This document shows positions 26,898 through 34,528 of a stretch of 64,000 bases of DNA, piece by piece. The position numbers and the translations under genes are program-made. Numbering within the stretch: position 1 is the stretch's first letter; every line of letters starts with the position of its first letter. The stretch is from NCBI GenBank assembly GCA_031267575.1, contig JAIRYN010000049.1:25986-89985 (forward strand). Direction: 5' to 3'. Below the pieces are notes generated by a model. It was given only the letters and a program-made list of their open reading frames with translations, made no database searches and was not told the DNA's origin. The DNA comes from Synergistaceae bacterium (GTDB lineage: Bacteria > Synergistota > Synergistia > Synergistales > Aminobacteriaceae).

Positions 26898-28457
26898 ATG
26901 TCGAAAAAACCGATTATCACCGCGGCCGAGGCCGCTCAATGGGTCAAAGACAGCGATACCGTTACCACGAGTGGATTTGTGGCCAGTTGTATGCCTGAGG
27001 CTTTGAGCAAGGCCCTAGAGCAGCGTTTCTTAGACACTGGGTCGCCGAAAAACTTGACGTTATTTTACGCCGCGGCTCAAGGAAACCGAGACGGCAGCGG
27101 CGCGGACCACTTCGCCCATGAGGGCATGACCAAGCGGGTCATCGGCGGACATTGGAACATGGTTCCCAACCTGGGCAAAATGGCCATCGAAAACAAGATC
27201 GAGGCCTATAACCTGCCGCAGGGCGTTCTGTCTCAGCTTTTCCGAGACATCGCGGGGCACAAGATCGGAACCATCACCCACGTGGGCCTGAACACTTTCG
27301 CCGACCCCCGCGTCGAAGGGGGAAAGCTCAACAGCATCACCAAAGAAGACATCGTTGAAGTCGTCACCCTTTGTGGACAGGAAAAATTGCTCTACAAACC
27401 CATCCCCGTGAATATCGCCTTTATCCGCGGCAGTTACGCGGACGAGAACGGTAACGTCACGGTGGAGCGGGAGGTTGCGTCATTAGAAGCCACGTCCATC
27501 GCTCAAGCCACCAAGAACAGCGGTGGTAAAGTCGTCGTTCAGGTGGAAAAAGTGGTAGCGGCTGGCGCGTTAGATCCTCGGCTTGTTAAGATTCCAGGGA
27601 TTTACGTGGACGCAATCGTCGTTGCCGAAGACAAAGCGGATCATGCCCAGTGCGTCGGGTGCGAGTACGACGGCGCGATGAGCGGCGACTTCCGCGTACC
27701 CCTGAGCAGTTTGAAGTTCCCGCTGCTGGACGCCAAGAAAATCATCGGGCGCAGGGCGGCGATGGAGCTTACCGCCAACACCGTCGTCAACCTGGGTATC
27801 GGCATCCCAGAGTATATCTCCATGGTGGCCAACGAAGAGGGCATCGGGGATTACATGACGCTGACCGTGGAAGCGGGTCCCGTTGGGGGCATGCCCCAGG
27901 GCGGGCCGAAGTTCGGTGGCTCGGTGAACCCGGACGCCATTCTCGACCAGGCCGATCAGTTCGATTTTTATGATGGAGGAGGCGTGGATTTCGCCTTCTT
28001 GGGATTGGCTCAGGCCGACAAAGACGGCAACATCAACGTCAGCAAGTTTGGTCCGAGAATCGCGGGATGTGGCGGATTCGTCAATATCACCCAGAACGCC
28101 AAAAGGGTGTTTTTCTGCGGCACCTTCACGGCCGATGGTCTCAAAACCAAGGTGGCGGACGGCAAGCTCCTCATTACCCAGGAGGGCAAGGAGCGGAAAT
28201 TCATCGACAAAGTGGAGCAAATTACCTTCAGCGGCGTGTATGCCGTTAAGACTCGTCAACCTGTTTTGTACATTACCGAGCGAGCGGTTTTTGAACTGCG
28301 AGCCGATGGAGTTTATCTCATCGAAGTGGCGCCGGGCATCGACGTGAAAACCCAGGTAACCGATCTCATGGGTTTTGTGCCGAAGATGGACGGGGCGGCT
28401 CCCAAACTGATGGACTCTCGTATTTTTACCGATGCGCTGATGGGCTTGAAAAAGTAA
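26898..28457 (+). CDS. Acyl-CoA:carboxylate CoA-transferase, family I (propionate CoA-transferase/YdiF-like)
   Basis: The 519-residue protein fuses the alpha and beta CoA-transferase domains. The catalytic Glu lies in LTVEAGPVGGMPQGG, as in Pct, and LGIGIPEYIS begins the beta domain. It swaps CoA between acetyl- or propionyl-CoA and an organic acid without ATP use. With the preceding dehydrogenase, Etf and crotonase it would activate a hydroxy or unsaturated acid and release a fatty acid. SD AGAAGGTAAC precedes the ATG. The stop lies inside the target duplication of a small mobile repeat. Confidence 0.9.
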   Translation: MSKKPIITAAEAAQWVKDSDTVTTSGFVASCMPEALSKALEQRFLDTGSPKNLTLFYAAAQGNRDGSGADHFAHEGMTKRVIGGHWNMVPNLGKMAIENKIEAYNLPQGVLSQLFRDIAGHKIGTITHVGLNTFADPRVEGGKLNSITKEDIVEVVTLCGQEKLLYKPIPVNIAFIRGSYADENGNVTVEREVASLEATSIAQATKNSGGKVVVQVEKVVAAGALDPRLVKIPGIYVDAIVVAEDKADHAQCVGCEYDGAMSGDFRVPLSSLKFPLLDAKKIIGRRAAMELTANTVVNLGIGIPEYISMVANEEGIGDYMTLTVEAGPVGGMPQGGPKFGGSVNPDAILDQADQFDFYDGGGVDFAFLGLAQADKDGNINVSKFGPRIAGCGGFVNITQNAKRVFFCGTFTADGLKTKVADGKLLITQEGKERKFIDKVEQITFSGVYAVKTRQPVLYITERAVFELRADGVYLIEVAPGIDVKTQVTDLMGFVPKMDGAAPKLMDSRIFTDALMGLKK

Positions 28458-28461
28458 CCCG

Positions 28462-28587
28462 TAATTGTTCAAGCTCAGGGGGGCAGAGCCCGTTCGGCCA
28501 AAAGCGGCCTCACTGATCCCCCTGAAACCCCCATCAAAAACCTTTGCTAGGTGTGAATCAAGCGGGGAAGGTATTTGAACAGTTACA
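28462..28587 (-). mobile_element. Small mobile repeat (MITE-like), copy 1, 126 bp
   Basis: It is flanked by a 9-bp direct repeat AGTAACCCG (28453-28461 and 28588-28596). Terminal inverted repeats are built on GTAAYTGTTCAA. The body, with GGCCAAAAGCGGCC, matches the reverse complement of 48328-48451 over most of its length. No coding capacity. Confidence 0.8.
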
Positions 28588-28687
28588 AGTAACCCGGCCT
28601 GACAAGCTGGTTTTGAAAACTCTAAGGTCAACGTATAGTATATAGATAAGTGTCTATTCATCTTTATTTATATCGAACTCCTTCTTA

Positions 28688-28716
28688 TTGACATCATGAT
28701 AATAGCTTGTTATGCT
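28688..28716 (+). promoter_or_regulatory. Promoter candidate upstream of GntP-type permease
   Basis: Consensus TTGACA (28688-28693) and TATGCT (28711-28716) are 17 bp apart. They lie nearly 280 bp before the permease start, so the transcript would have a long leader. Confidence 0.55.
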
Positions 28717-28719
28717 TAT

Positions 28720-28980
28720 TTCGTATCTTGAAAACTGAATATTCGTACCTTGAAAACTGAATATAAGAGGTTGTTCGGAGAAGTTCCGAACGTAAAATAT
28801 TCAACGAAAACATCGATATTAAAACCGAAAACCAAGGTTATATCGATAATTAAAAAGAGTTTATCCTTTGGATAAACTTTGCGAGATTCAGCTTTTCCTT
28901 AGATCATATGGTCTTCGGAATACTATGCGAAACGTATCTGCTAGCTATGAGTAGGTATTAGTACGCTAAAAAATCGGTAA
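28720..28980 (+). promoter_or_regulatory. Long structured leader before the GntP-type permease
   Basis: It begins with a 22-bp tandem duplication containing CTTGAAAACTGAATA (28720-28763). Then come hairpins GTTCGGA/TCCGAAC (28773-28791), ATCGATAT/ATATCGAT (28812-28847) and AGTTTATCC/GGATAAACT (28858-28878, 3-base loop), and the 16-bp motif at 28952-28967. I recognise no known riboswitch. Confidence 0.45.
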
Positions 28981-28993
28981 AGAAGGCCTCTAG

Positions 28994-30442
28994 ATGAATA
29001 CAGGGATTTTGATCCTTTTGTTGACTTTCGTCTTGTTTGGCGTCTTGGCGTTCAAACAGTTGAATGCGCTCATTTTGGCCCCCATCGTGACGATTTTCGT
29101 GTTGGTTTGTTTTGGTATGCCCATCTTAGGCAGCTTGAGCTGGCCAACATCCGCCATAAACGTAGAAGGTGCGGTGGAGGCGACGGAAGCGGGGAACGCC
29201 TCTTCGACGTTCTACTTCGGGGATGGCCTGATCGGCGCGTTCATGCCCAACGCCGCGAAGTACGTTACACAGTACTTCCTGGTATTCTTCGTATTCTTCG
29301 TAGGGGCGCTATTCGGAGCCGTGTATCAGTTCACCGGAGCAGCTAAGTCCATCGCAAAGTGGATGACCGGTATGTGCAGTGGTCATTTCGTGGCGGGCAT
29401 CATCATGACGATCACCGGGGTTCTAACCTATGGCGGCATCAGCGGCTTCGTGGTGTTTTTCGTCATCTACCCTATCGCTCTTCACGTTTTTCGTGAAGCG
29501 GGCGTCAGCCGCCGCCTTATTCCCGGAGCCATTTCGGCGGGCACATGGACCTGGTCCATGTACGGCCCAGGTTCTCCGGCGATCCAAAACGTCATCCCCG
29601 TTACCAACCTGGGGACTACGCCCATGGCGGCGCCTATTCCCTCCGTCATTATCACGGTTCTCACTTACATGTTGATTTTTGGGTGGCTGGAATACCGTAC
29701 CGCTTCTTTCAAGAAAAGGTGCTTCCCCTTCGAGGATGACGCCATTCGCGTGAAGCTCACCGAAGAAGAGCTTCGGAGCGAGGAGAAAGACGAAGACTTG
29801 CCCAACGTGTGGCTTTCTTTGTTTCCCATGGCGTTGATCCTGTTTCTTTTCAACGCTCCAATCTTCAAGAACGCTCAGGGTGTTCGCGCGGGCTTGCCGG
29901 TGGAAGTAGCTGTCTTCGCGGGAGTGGTCTTTGCCACAGCCACGATGTGGAAACGCGTCAACGACGGCATTAACGGCTGGGTTCGGGTGTTTAACAAAGG
30001 AGCGGCTGACAGTGGCGTGGCGATCCTCAACACGGCCATCGTCGTGGGCTTTGGCGGGGTGGTTCAGCAGACTCAGGGGTTCAAGGATCTGATCACCTGG
30101 CTTCAAAGCATCCAGATGGACCCGTTGTACTTCGTCTTCTTCACGGTGGCTGTGGCGGCCGGCGCCTGTGGCTCCGCGTCTGGCGGTTTGGGCGTTGCCT
30201 TCAACGCGTTGAAAAACACCTATATCGAAATGGGCGCTCAACTTCCTTATGTCCACCGTATCGCGGCCATCGCCTGGCACCCTGGACAGCCTTCCCCACC
30301 AGGGCGCACAGATCACCTTGTTGGGCATCTGCAAGTTGAACCACAGAGAGGGTTACTGGGACATCTTCATCACCCAAATTATCATCCCCATCATCGCGGG
30401 CGTCGTGTTTATTTGGCTGGGCCAGATAGGGCTGTAATTTGA
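28994..30442 (+). CDS. GntP-family permease with C-terminal frameshift
   Basis: The 482-codon frame encodes an ion-transporter-superfamily permease with about 11-12 membrane segments, such as the N-terminal GILILLLTFVLFGVL. It resembles GntP transporters for gluconate-like and hydroxy acids. After VHRIAAIA (about 30274) the frame becomes His/Pro/Arg-rich nonsense. The +1 frame from there reads GTLDSLPHQGAQITLLGIC and ends in a hydrophobic IIIPIIAGVVFIWLGQIGL before a stop at 30437, which is the expected family C-terminus. So there is either a real frameshift or a sequencing error near 30275-30280. The gene lies between the CoA-transferase and the carboxyltransferase. Confidence 0.8.
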   Translation: MNTGILILLLTFVLFGVLAFKQLNALILAPIVTIFVLVCFGMPILGSLSWPTSAINVEGAVEATEAGNASSTFYFGDGLIGAFMPNAAKYVTQYFLVFFVFFVGALFGAVYQFTGAAKSIAKWMTGMCSGHFVAGIIMTITGVLTYGGISGFVVFFVIYPIALHVFREAGVSRRLIPGAISAGTWTWSMYGPGSPAIQNVIPVTNLGTTPMAAPIPSVIITVLTYMLIFGWLEYRTASFKKRCFPFEDDAIRVKLTEEELRSEEKDEDLPNVWLSLFPMALILFLFNAPIFKNAQGVRAGLPVEVAVFAGVVFATATMWKRVNDGINGWVRVFNKGAADSGVAILNTAIVVGFGGVVQQTQGFKDLITWLQSIQMDPLYFVFFTVAVAAGACGSASGGLGVAFNALKNTYIEMGAQLPYVHRIAAIAWHPGQPSPPGRTDHLVGHLQVEPQRGLLGHLHHPNYHPHHRGRRVYLAGPDRAVI

Positions 30443-30471
30443 AGTCATTATTATCTAAAGTCTGAAAGGCC

Positions 30472-30520
30472 ATCGGGGTGAGATATTTCTAGTATCTTGC
30501 CCCGATATTATTTGATTTTT
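30472..30520 (+). terminator. Terminator after the permease
   Basis: ATCGGGG...AGAT pairs with ATCT...CCCCGAT (13-bp stem with one mismatch), followed by ATTATTTGATTTTTT. Confidence 0.7.
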
Positions 30521-30541
30521 TGATTTAAGGGGGGTATCGTC

Positions 30542-32101
30542 GTGCAGGATAAAGTCGTGCGGGATAAAATAGAAACCCTTTCGACGCTGAAGGCCAAACT
30601 CACCGCCGGCGGTGGAGAAAAGAAGGTGGCAAAACAACATTCTCTCGGAAAAATGACGGCGCGGGAACGAATCGCGGCGTTGTTTGACGAAGGGAGTTTT
30701 GTGGAAATCGATACATTCGTGGAGCAGAGATGTGTTTATTTCGGCATGGATAAAATGGAGATTCCCGGAGAAGGAGTCATCACGGGTTACGGCACCGTTA
30801 ATAACCGCCTGGTCTACGTTTTCGCGCAGGACTTCACGGTCATTGGGGGTACATTGGGAGAAATGCACGCGAGCAAGGTCTGCAAAATCCTCGACCTCGC
30901 GATAAAGGTTGGCGCTCCGGTGGTGGGTATCAACGATTCGGGAGGAGCCCGCATTCAAGAGGCAGTCGACGCGATGCGAGGGTACGGAGATATCTTTTAC
31001 CGCAATACTATCGCGTCGGGCGTGGTGCCTCAGCTTTCGATCATCATGGGGCCCTGCGCGGGAGGGGCGACCTATTCCCCCGCGCTGACTGATTTCATTT
31101 TCATGGTGGACAAAATTTCAAATATGTTCATCACCGGCCCTCAGGTGATCAAAGCCGTCACCGGAGAAGACGTGACGGTGGAAACCCTTGGCGGGTCAAT
31201 GACCCACAATGCTGTTTCAGGAGTGGCGCATTTTGTCTGTCCAAACGAGATAACGTGTCTGGCTGGAGTGCGTAAATTGCTCGGATTTCTTCCCTCAAGC
31301 AACAGAGAGCTTCCGCCGCTTCTCGAATGTTCGGACTCCTGCGACCGCCTTTGCTCCGAACTCGACACGATCCTTCCAGACTCCTCGAACCGGACGTATA
31401 ATATGAAAAGCGTCATTATATCAGTGGTAGATTATCATGATTTCTTTGAAGTCCAACCCTATTACGCGCAAAATATCATTACCGGTTTCGCTCGTGTCGG
31501 TGGACAGGCGGTGGGTATCATCGCCAGTCAGCCGCAGGTCATGGCGGGGTGCATAGACATCAATGCCTCCGACAAATCTAGTCGTTTTATATCGATTTGC
31601 GACAGTTTCAACGTGCCTCTGCTGAGTTTTGTCGATGTTCCGGGCTTCATGCCGGGAACTAACCAGGAATATGGTGGCATCATCCGTCACGGAGCCAAGC
31701 TGCTTTACGCCTATTCCGAGGCGACCGTGCCCAAGGTGACCGTTATCGTTCGCAAGGCATACGGCGGAGCCTACATCGCGATGTGCTCGCGGCATTTGGG
31801 GGCAGATATGGTGTTGGCTTGGCCAACCGCTGAAATTGCGGTGATGGGGGCCGAGGGAGCGGCCAATATCATTTTCAAGAAAGAGATCGAATCGGCGGAA
31901 AATCCCGACGCGCTGCGAAAAGCCAAAATCGACGAGTACACCGCGGAGTTTTCCAACCCTTATCAAGCCGCCAAGCGCGGTTACATCGACGATGTCATCA
32001 ATCCTTCCGAGACCCGAAAACGTGTCGCTTCGGCACTGAGAATGCTCATGGCAAAATGCGAGAGCCGCCCCGCCAAAAAGCACGGTAATTTCCCTGTCTG
32101 A
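30542..32101 (+). CDS. Biotin-dependent acyl-CoA carboxyltransferase subunit (MmdA/PccB type)
   Basis: The 519-residue protein has paired crotonase-like carboxyltransferase domains: N-half [14 protein letters not shown] and [18 protein letters not shown]-half [27 protein letters not shown] and AYGGAYIAM. The size fits MmdA (methylmalonyl-CoA decarboxylase alpha) or propionyl-CoA carboxylase beta. The biotin carrier and the membrane decarboxylase subunits are not in the window, so direction cannot be settled. GTG 30542 follows AAGGGGGG. It ends the fermentation block and is followed by a strong terminator. Confidence 0.88.
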   Translation: MQDKVVRDKIETLSTLKAKLTAGGGEKKVAKQHSLGKMTARERIAALFDEGSFVEIDTFVEQRCVYFGMDKMEIPGEGVITGYGTVNNRLVYVFAQDFTVIGGTLGEMHASKVCKILDLAIKVGAPVVGINDSGGARIQEAVDAMRGYGDIFYRNTIASGVVPQLSIIMGPCAGGATYSPALTDFIFMVDKISNMFITGPQVIKAVTGEDVTVETLGGSMTHNAVSGVAHFVCPNEITCLAGVRKLLGFLPSSNRELPPLLECSDSCDRLCSELDTILPDSSNRTYNMKSVIISVVDYHDFFEVQPYYAQNIITGFARVGGQAVGIIASQPQVMAGCIDINASDKSSRFISICDSFNVPLLSFVDVPGFMPGTNQEYGGIIRHGAKLLYAYSEATVPKVTVIVRKAYGGAYIAMCSRHLGADMVLAWPTAEIAVMGAEGAANIIFKKEIESAENPDALRKAKIDEYTAEFSNPYQAAKRGYIDDVINPSETRKRVASALRMLMAKCESRPAKKHGNFPV

Positions 32102-32140
32102 TGAAAAGAGTCTAATGAAAAGAGTCTGATGAAAAGAGAG
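32100..32140. repeat. 15-bp unit repeated three times at the carboxyltransferase stop
   Basis: The stop codon TGATGAAAAGAGTCT is followed by two near-identical units, so TGA, TAA and TGA codons are repeated in register. Confidence 0.8.
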
Positions 32141-32249
32141 GGATGCCTGGGAGTATTCGCGGATCGTATTTGTCACGGAAGACGCGAAAGAAGGCCTCAA
32201 GCGTTCCTCGAAAAGAGAAAGCCAAAGTTCAAGAAAAAATAAACACAAA

Positions 32250-32291
32250 ACGTCCGGGTAGAGTAAATACTCTCCCGGATGTTGTTTTTCT
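32250..32291 (+). terminator. Strong intrinsic terminator of the fermentation block
   Basis: A long stem (ACGTCCGGG-AGAGT with ACTCT-CCCGGATGT) around a 4-base loop is followed by TGTTTTTCTT. Between it and 32551 I see no gene. Confidence 0.85.
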
Positions 32292-32550
32292 TGGAAGTTG
32301 TGTGCTCGACGTCACTCTTTTAATTTAGCCTAATACGAGTCCGTTATTGTGGCGCCACGTGCTAACCATGTGAAATACCTAGAAAACTCTATCGGAGAAA
32401 GCATCGAAAAGAAACGTTTAATTGTGTCACGTGAAGGAATACCATAGGGCAAATGCAAAAATGTAGAAAATCATTTCTTTTTGCTCTCACCAGAGAATGC
32501 AATATCATTGAAACCATCAGCGCCGCAAATCACAGCGCACAAAGTAATAA

Positions 32551-32755
32551 TTAAATGTCCATCTCAACCAGACGTTCCCTCAGCCGAAAATATCGTGCTT
32601 CCGGTCTTTGCCAATACTCTTCTTCTATACATCTATACATCGTCACTCCTGAAAATGGATTATTTACCGCCATCGTCTGCACGATTTCCATCCCCATATC
32701 CGTGTCCGCGAAATGGCAAACCACGAGCTGCGCAACCCGCAGTTTCGCGTTTTTT
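32551..32755 (-). pseudogene. Truncated second copy of the Rpn-family nuclease gene
   Basis: The minus-strand frame reads HFADTDMGMEIVQTMAVNNP, then EEEYWQRPEARYFRLRERL and stops at 32551. This parallels the intact gene's FADTDMGVEIMQTMAV and TEQEYWQRPEARYFRLRERL. The nuclease domain and the C-terminal repeat region are missing. It directly follows the end of the intact gene. Confidence 0.75.
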
Positions 32756-32782
32756 CACGCGTGGCGCATACGTCTCATCAAC

Positions 32783-33820
32783 TCAACGCAACGACCGAAC
32801 TACCTCAAGGGAGAGTTCGACATTCTCCGCGACAATTTCGGGAGGCGTTCCCTTATGTAGCATTCTTTTTGCTATTGCAATAGCCTTGTTGTATTCGCCT
32901 CTTGCTTCACCTATTACTTCGCCTTCTGCTTTGCCTTCTGCTCTGCCTTCTGCTTTGCCTTCTGCTTTGCCTTCCGCTTTGGCATCGTCGATTTCGGCCA
33001 TTTTGTCCATCTCAGCCAGACGCTCCCTCAGCCGAAAATATCGTGCTTCCGGTCTTTGCCAATACTCTTGCTCTGTGCGTCGCAACTCCTGAAAAATTGG
33101 ATCCTTTACCGCCATCGTCTGCATGATTTCCACCCCCATATCCGTGTCTGCGAAATACGCACCCCACACTCCAAGTCGGTCCTTTTCCGTTAAAGGTTCA
33201 TCAGCTTTCACTTTCTTTAGAAGATTTTCCAGTATCGTCTCGAATTTCGGAAGCTCCACAAATGCAAGAACTTCATGCCGTGACAATATTTTTCCGGTTT
33301 TGGGGTTCATCAGCATAAAATCCCATATCGCTTGCGAGTCCTTGCTGAAAAGGTTAAACCCCGTCAACGAGATCGATATCGTCGGTTTCAGGTCGGAGTA
33401 CCTCCCACCTTTTTCGAGCTGCCCGCTGAAATCTTGTGCCCAATAGAAGATCTCACGCTCGACGAAAGAAGAGTGTTTCCGCCTTTGCAGCTCAATAATT
33501 TGTTTGCGCCCATTCTCGTCTGTCGCGTGAATATCCAGGCGCGACAGCTTAAGTTCTTGGCCGCTTGGCGGGAGCTCCGAGTTCTCAATGGTAAGAGACA
33601 CAATCCGTGGATGCTCCACAGAGACAAAGATGCAGTTGAGCAGATCCATCAGCAACGGCACGCGTACCCGACGACCCAGCAGAAATTTGAAAAATCTGTC
33701 ATCCTGCCTGTCTACTGCATAGGGAAGTTTTCCCTCTTCCAAAAGACGAAACATCTCATCCCGCTCGGCGTCGGTAAGCCGCAGCAAAGGGTCCTGGTCC
33801 GTTTCCATTATCTCTCTCAT
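32783..33820 (-). CDS. Rpn-family recombination-promoting nuclease / PD-(D/E)XK transposase-like protein
   Basis: A 345-residue protein with the PD-(D/E)XK core LSRLDIHATDENGRKQIIELQ (Asp about 95, Glu-x-Gln about 109-111) near the N-terminus. A variable middle follows, then a low-complexity block of AEGK/AEGR units (about 280-305) that is common in this family, and a short C-terminal helix. Rpn proteins are DNA nucleases that promote RecA-independent recombination. SD GAGGAG precedes ATG. The gene is single, convergent with the fermentation block, and has a decayed duplicate downstream. Confidence 0.85.
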   Translation of the reverse strand: MREIMETDQDPLLRLTDAERDEMFRLLEEGKLPYAVDRQDDRFFKFLLGRRVRVPLLMDLLNCIFVSVEHPRIVSLTIENSELPPSGQELKLSRLDIHATDENGRKQIIELQRRKHSSFVEREIFYWAQDFSGQLEKGGRYSDLKPTISISLTGFNLFSKDSQAIWDFMLMNPKTGKILSRHEVLAFVELPKFETILENLLKKVKADEPLTEKDRLGVWGAYFADTDMGVEIMQTMAVKDPIFQELRRTEQEYWQRPEARYFRLRERLAEMDKMAEIDDAKAEGKAEGKAEGRAEGKAEGEVIGEARGEYNKAIAIAKRMLHKGTPPEIVAENVELSLEVVRSLR

Positions 33821-33956
33821 GTCTTTACTCTCCTCAATCTCCTCACTAGACTTTCAAGTTTCGTTGTTTTCACTTTATCAAAGCACTTTTGAGATCGGCG
33901 TCGGTATTTGAGACTCATAATAGCGATACCCATGTGGATTTTATCATTGCTTGATT

Positions 33957-33984
33957 GACAAGAGGGAAAAACGTGGTATTATTC
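33957..33984 (+). promoter_or_regulatory. Promoter of the trpEG leader
   Basis: TTGACA (33957-33962) and TATTAT (33979-33984) with a 16-bp spacer, just upstream of the T-box leader. Confidence 0.75.
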
Positions 33985-34186
33985 TTCCAATTTAACAATT
34001 TATAAACCGTTGACGTGGAAGTAAAGGTGCGACGTGCAGCTACAGAGAGCCGAACGAGGTGAGAGCCGGCGCAACGCAGCGCATTAGAATGGTCCGCTGA
34101 GGGCGCGGTCAAAGGGAGCGTAACACTTTCCCAAGTATTCTGCGACGTAACGCATACGTCAGTTGCGGGGAATATGATGGTATTCC

Positions 34187-34380
34187 GCAAGCGTTCAAGG
34201 TCTTTTTATCCGATTCTCACCTGGCAAGAGTTTTCGTTAGGGAGGTCTCGGGGAGGGCCAGTGAGGTTGTTTTTGGCCGATAAGCAGAAAGCCAGCGACG
34301 AAGGAGTTGTGCGAATCGTTTAGTTTCTTCATCTAGTTTCTTCATCAACGGCCTCCGCCCTCCTAAACTTGAACAAATAC
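34187..34380 (+). mobile_element. Small mobile repeat (MITE-like), copy 3, inside the T-box
   Basis: It is flanked by the direct repeat GGTATTCC (34179-34186 and 34381-34388). The ends GTTCAAGG... and ...CTTGAACAAATAC and the body (TCTCACCTGGCAAGAG, GGGCCAGTGAGG, TTTTTGGCCGA) match the copies at 28462 and 48328. It has about 70 extra internal bases, including a 13-bp duplication. Confidence 0.75.
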
Positions 34381-34460
34381 GGTATTCCTAAAAGAGCGCA
34401 CAGGCGTATGCAGGCATATGTCTGTGAATCAAGGTGGCACCGCGGGAAATCGAGAAATCG

Positions 34461-34502
34461 AAGCCCGTCCTTGACAATATTTTGTCGAGGGTGGGCTTTT
34501 TT
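34461..34502 (+). terminator. T-box-controlled terminator of trpEG
   Basis: AGCCCGTCC-TTGACAA pairs with TTGTCGAGGGTGGGCT, followed by TTTTTT. The 5' arm overlaps the sequence after the antiterminator, as expected for a T-box switch. Confidence 0.85.
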
Positions 34503-34528
34503 GCTGCCCTCGCGAAGGAGGAGTTTTT

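Larger units (their letters stand above)
34010..34502 (+). promoter_or_regulatory. Tryptophan T-box leader with mobile-repeat insertion
   Basis: The upstream part has stem I features (AGAGAGCC, GGTGAGAGCC) and GAA-TGG-TCCGCTGAG, where TGG at 34090-34092 is read as the tryptophan specifier codon. The antiterminator T-box AAGGTGGCACCGCGGG is at 34431-34446. The competing terminator follows. T-boxes bind uncharged tRNA and then allow read-through, so trpEG would be switched on by tryptophan shortage. Between the stem I region and the antiterminator lies a 194-bp mobile repeat (34187-34380), making the leader unusually long. Confidence 0.88.

Noticed and set aside
28720..28763. rRNA operon spacer, because CTTGAAAACTGAATA is typical of 16S-23S spacers in Firmicutes
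   Set aside because: No 16S, 23S or tRNA sequence lies on either side; it is a duplicated leader segment.
32143..32328. Plus-strand ORF of 61 codons after the carboxyltransferase
   Set aside because: It runs through the strong terminator at 32250-32291 and is low-complexity Lys/Arg-rich.
33915..34190. Minus-strand ORF of 91 codons
   Set aside because: It lies over the trp promoter and T-box stem I and has no family features or SD.
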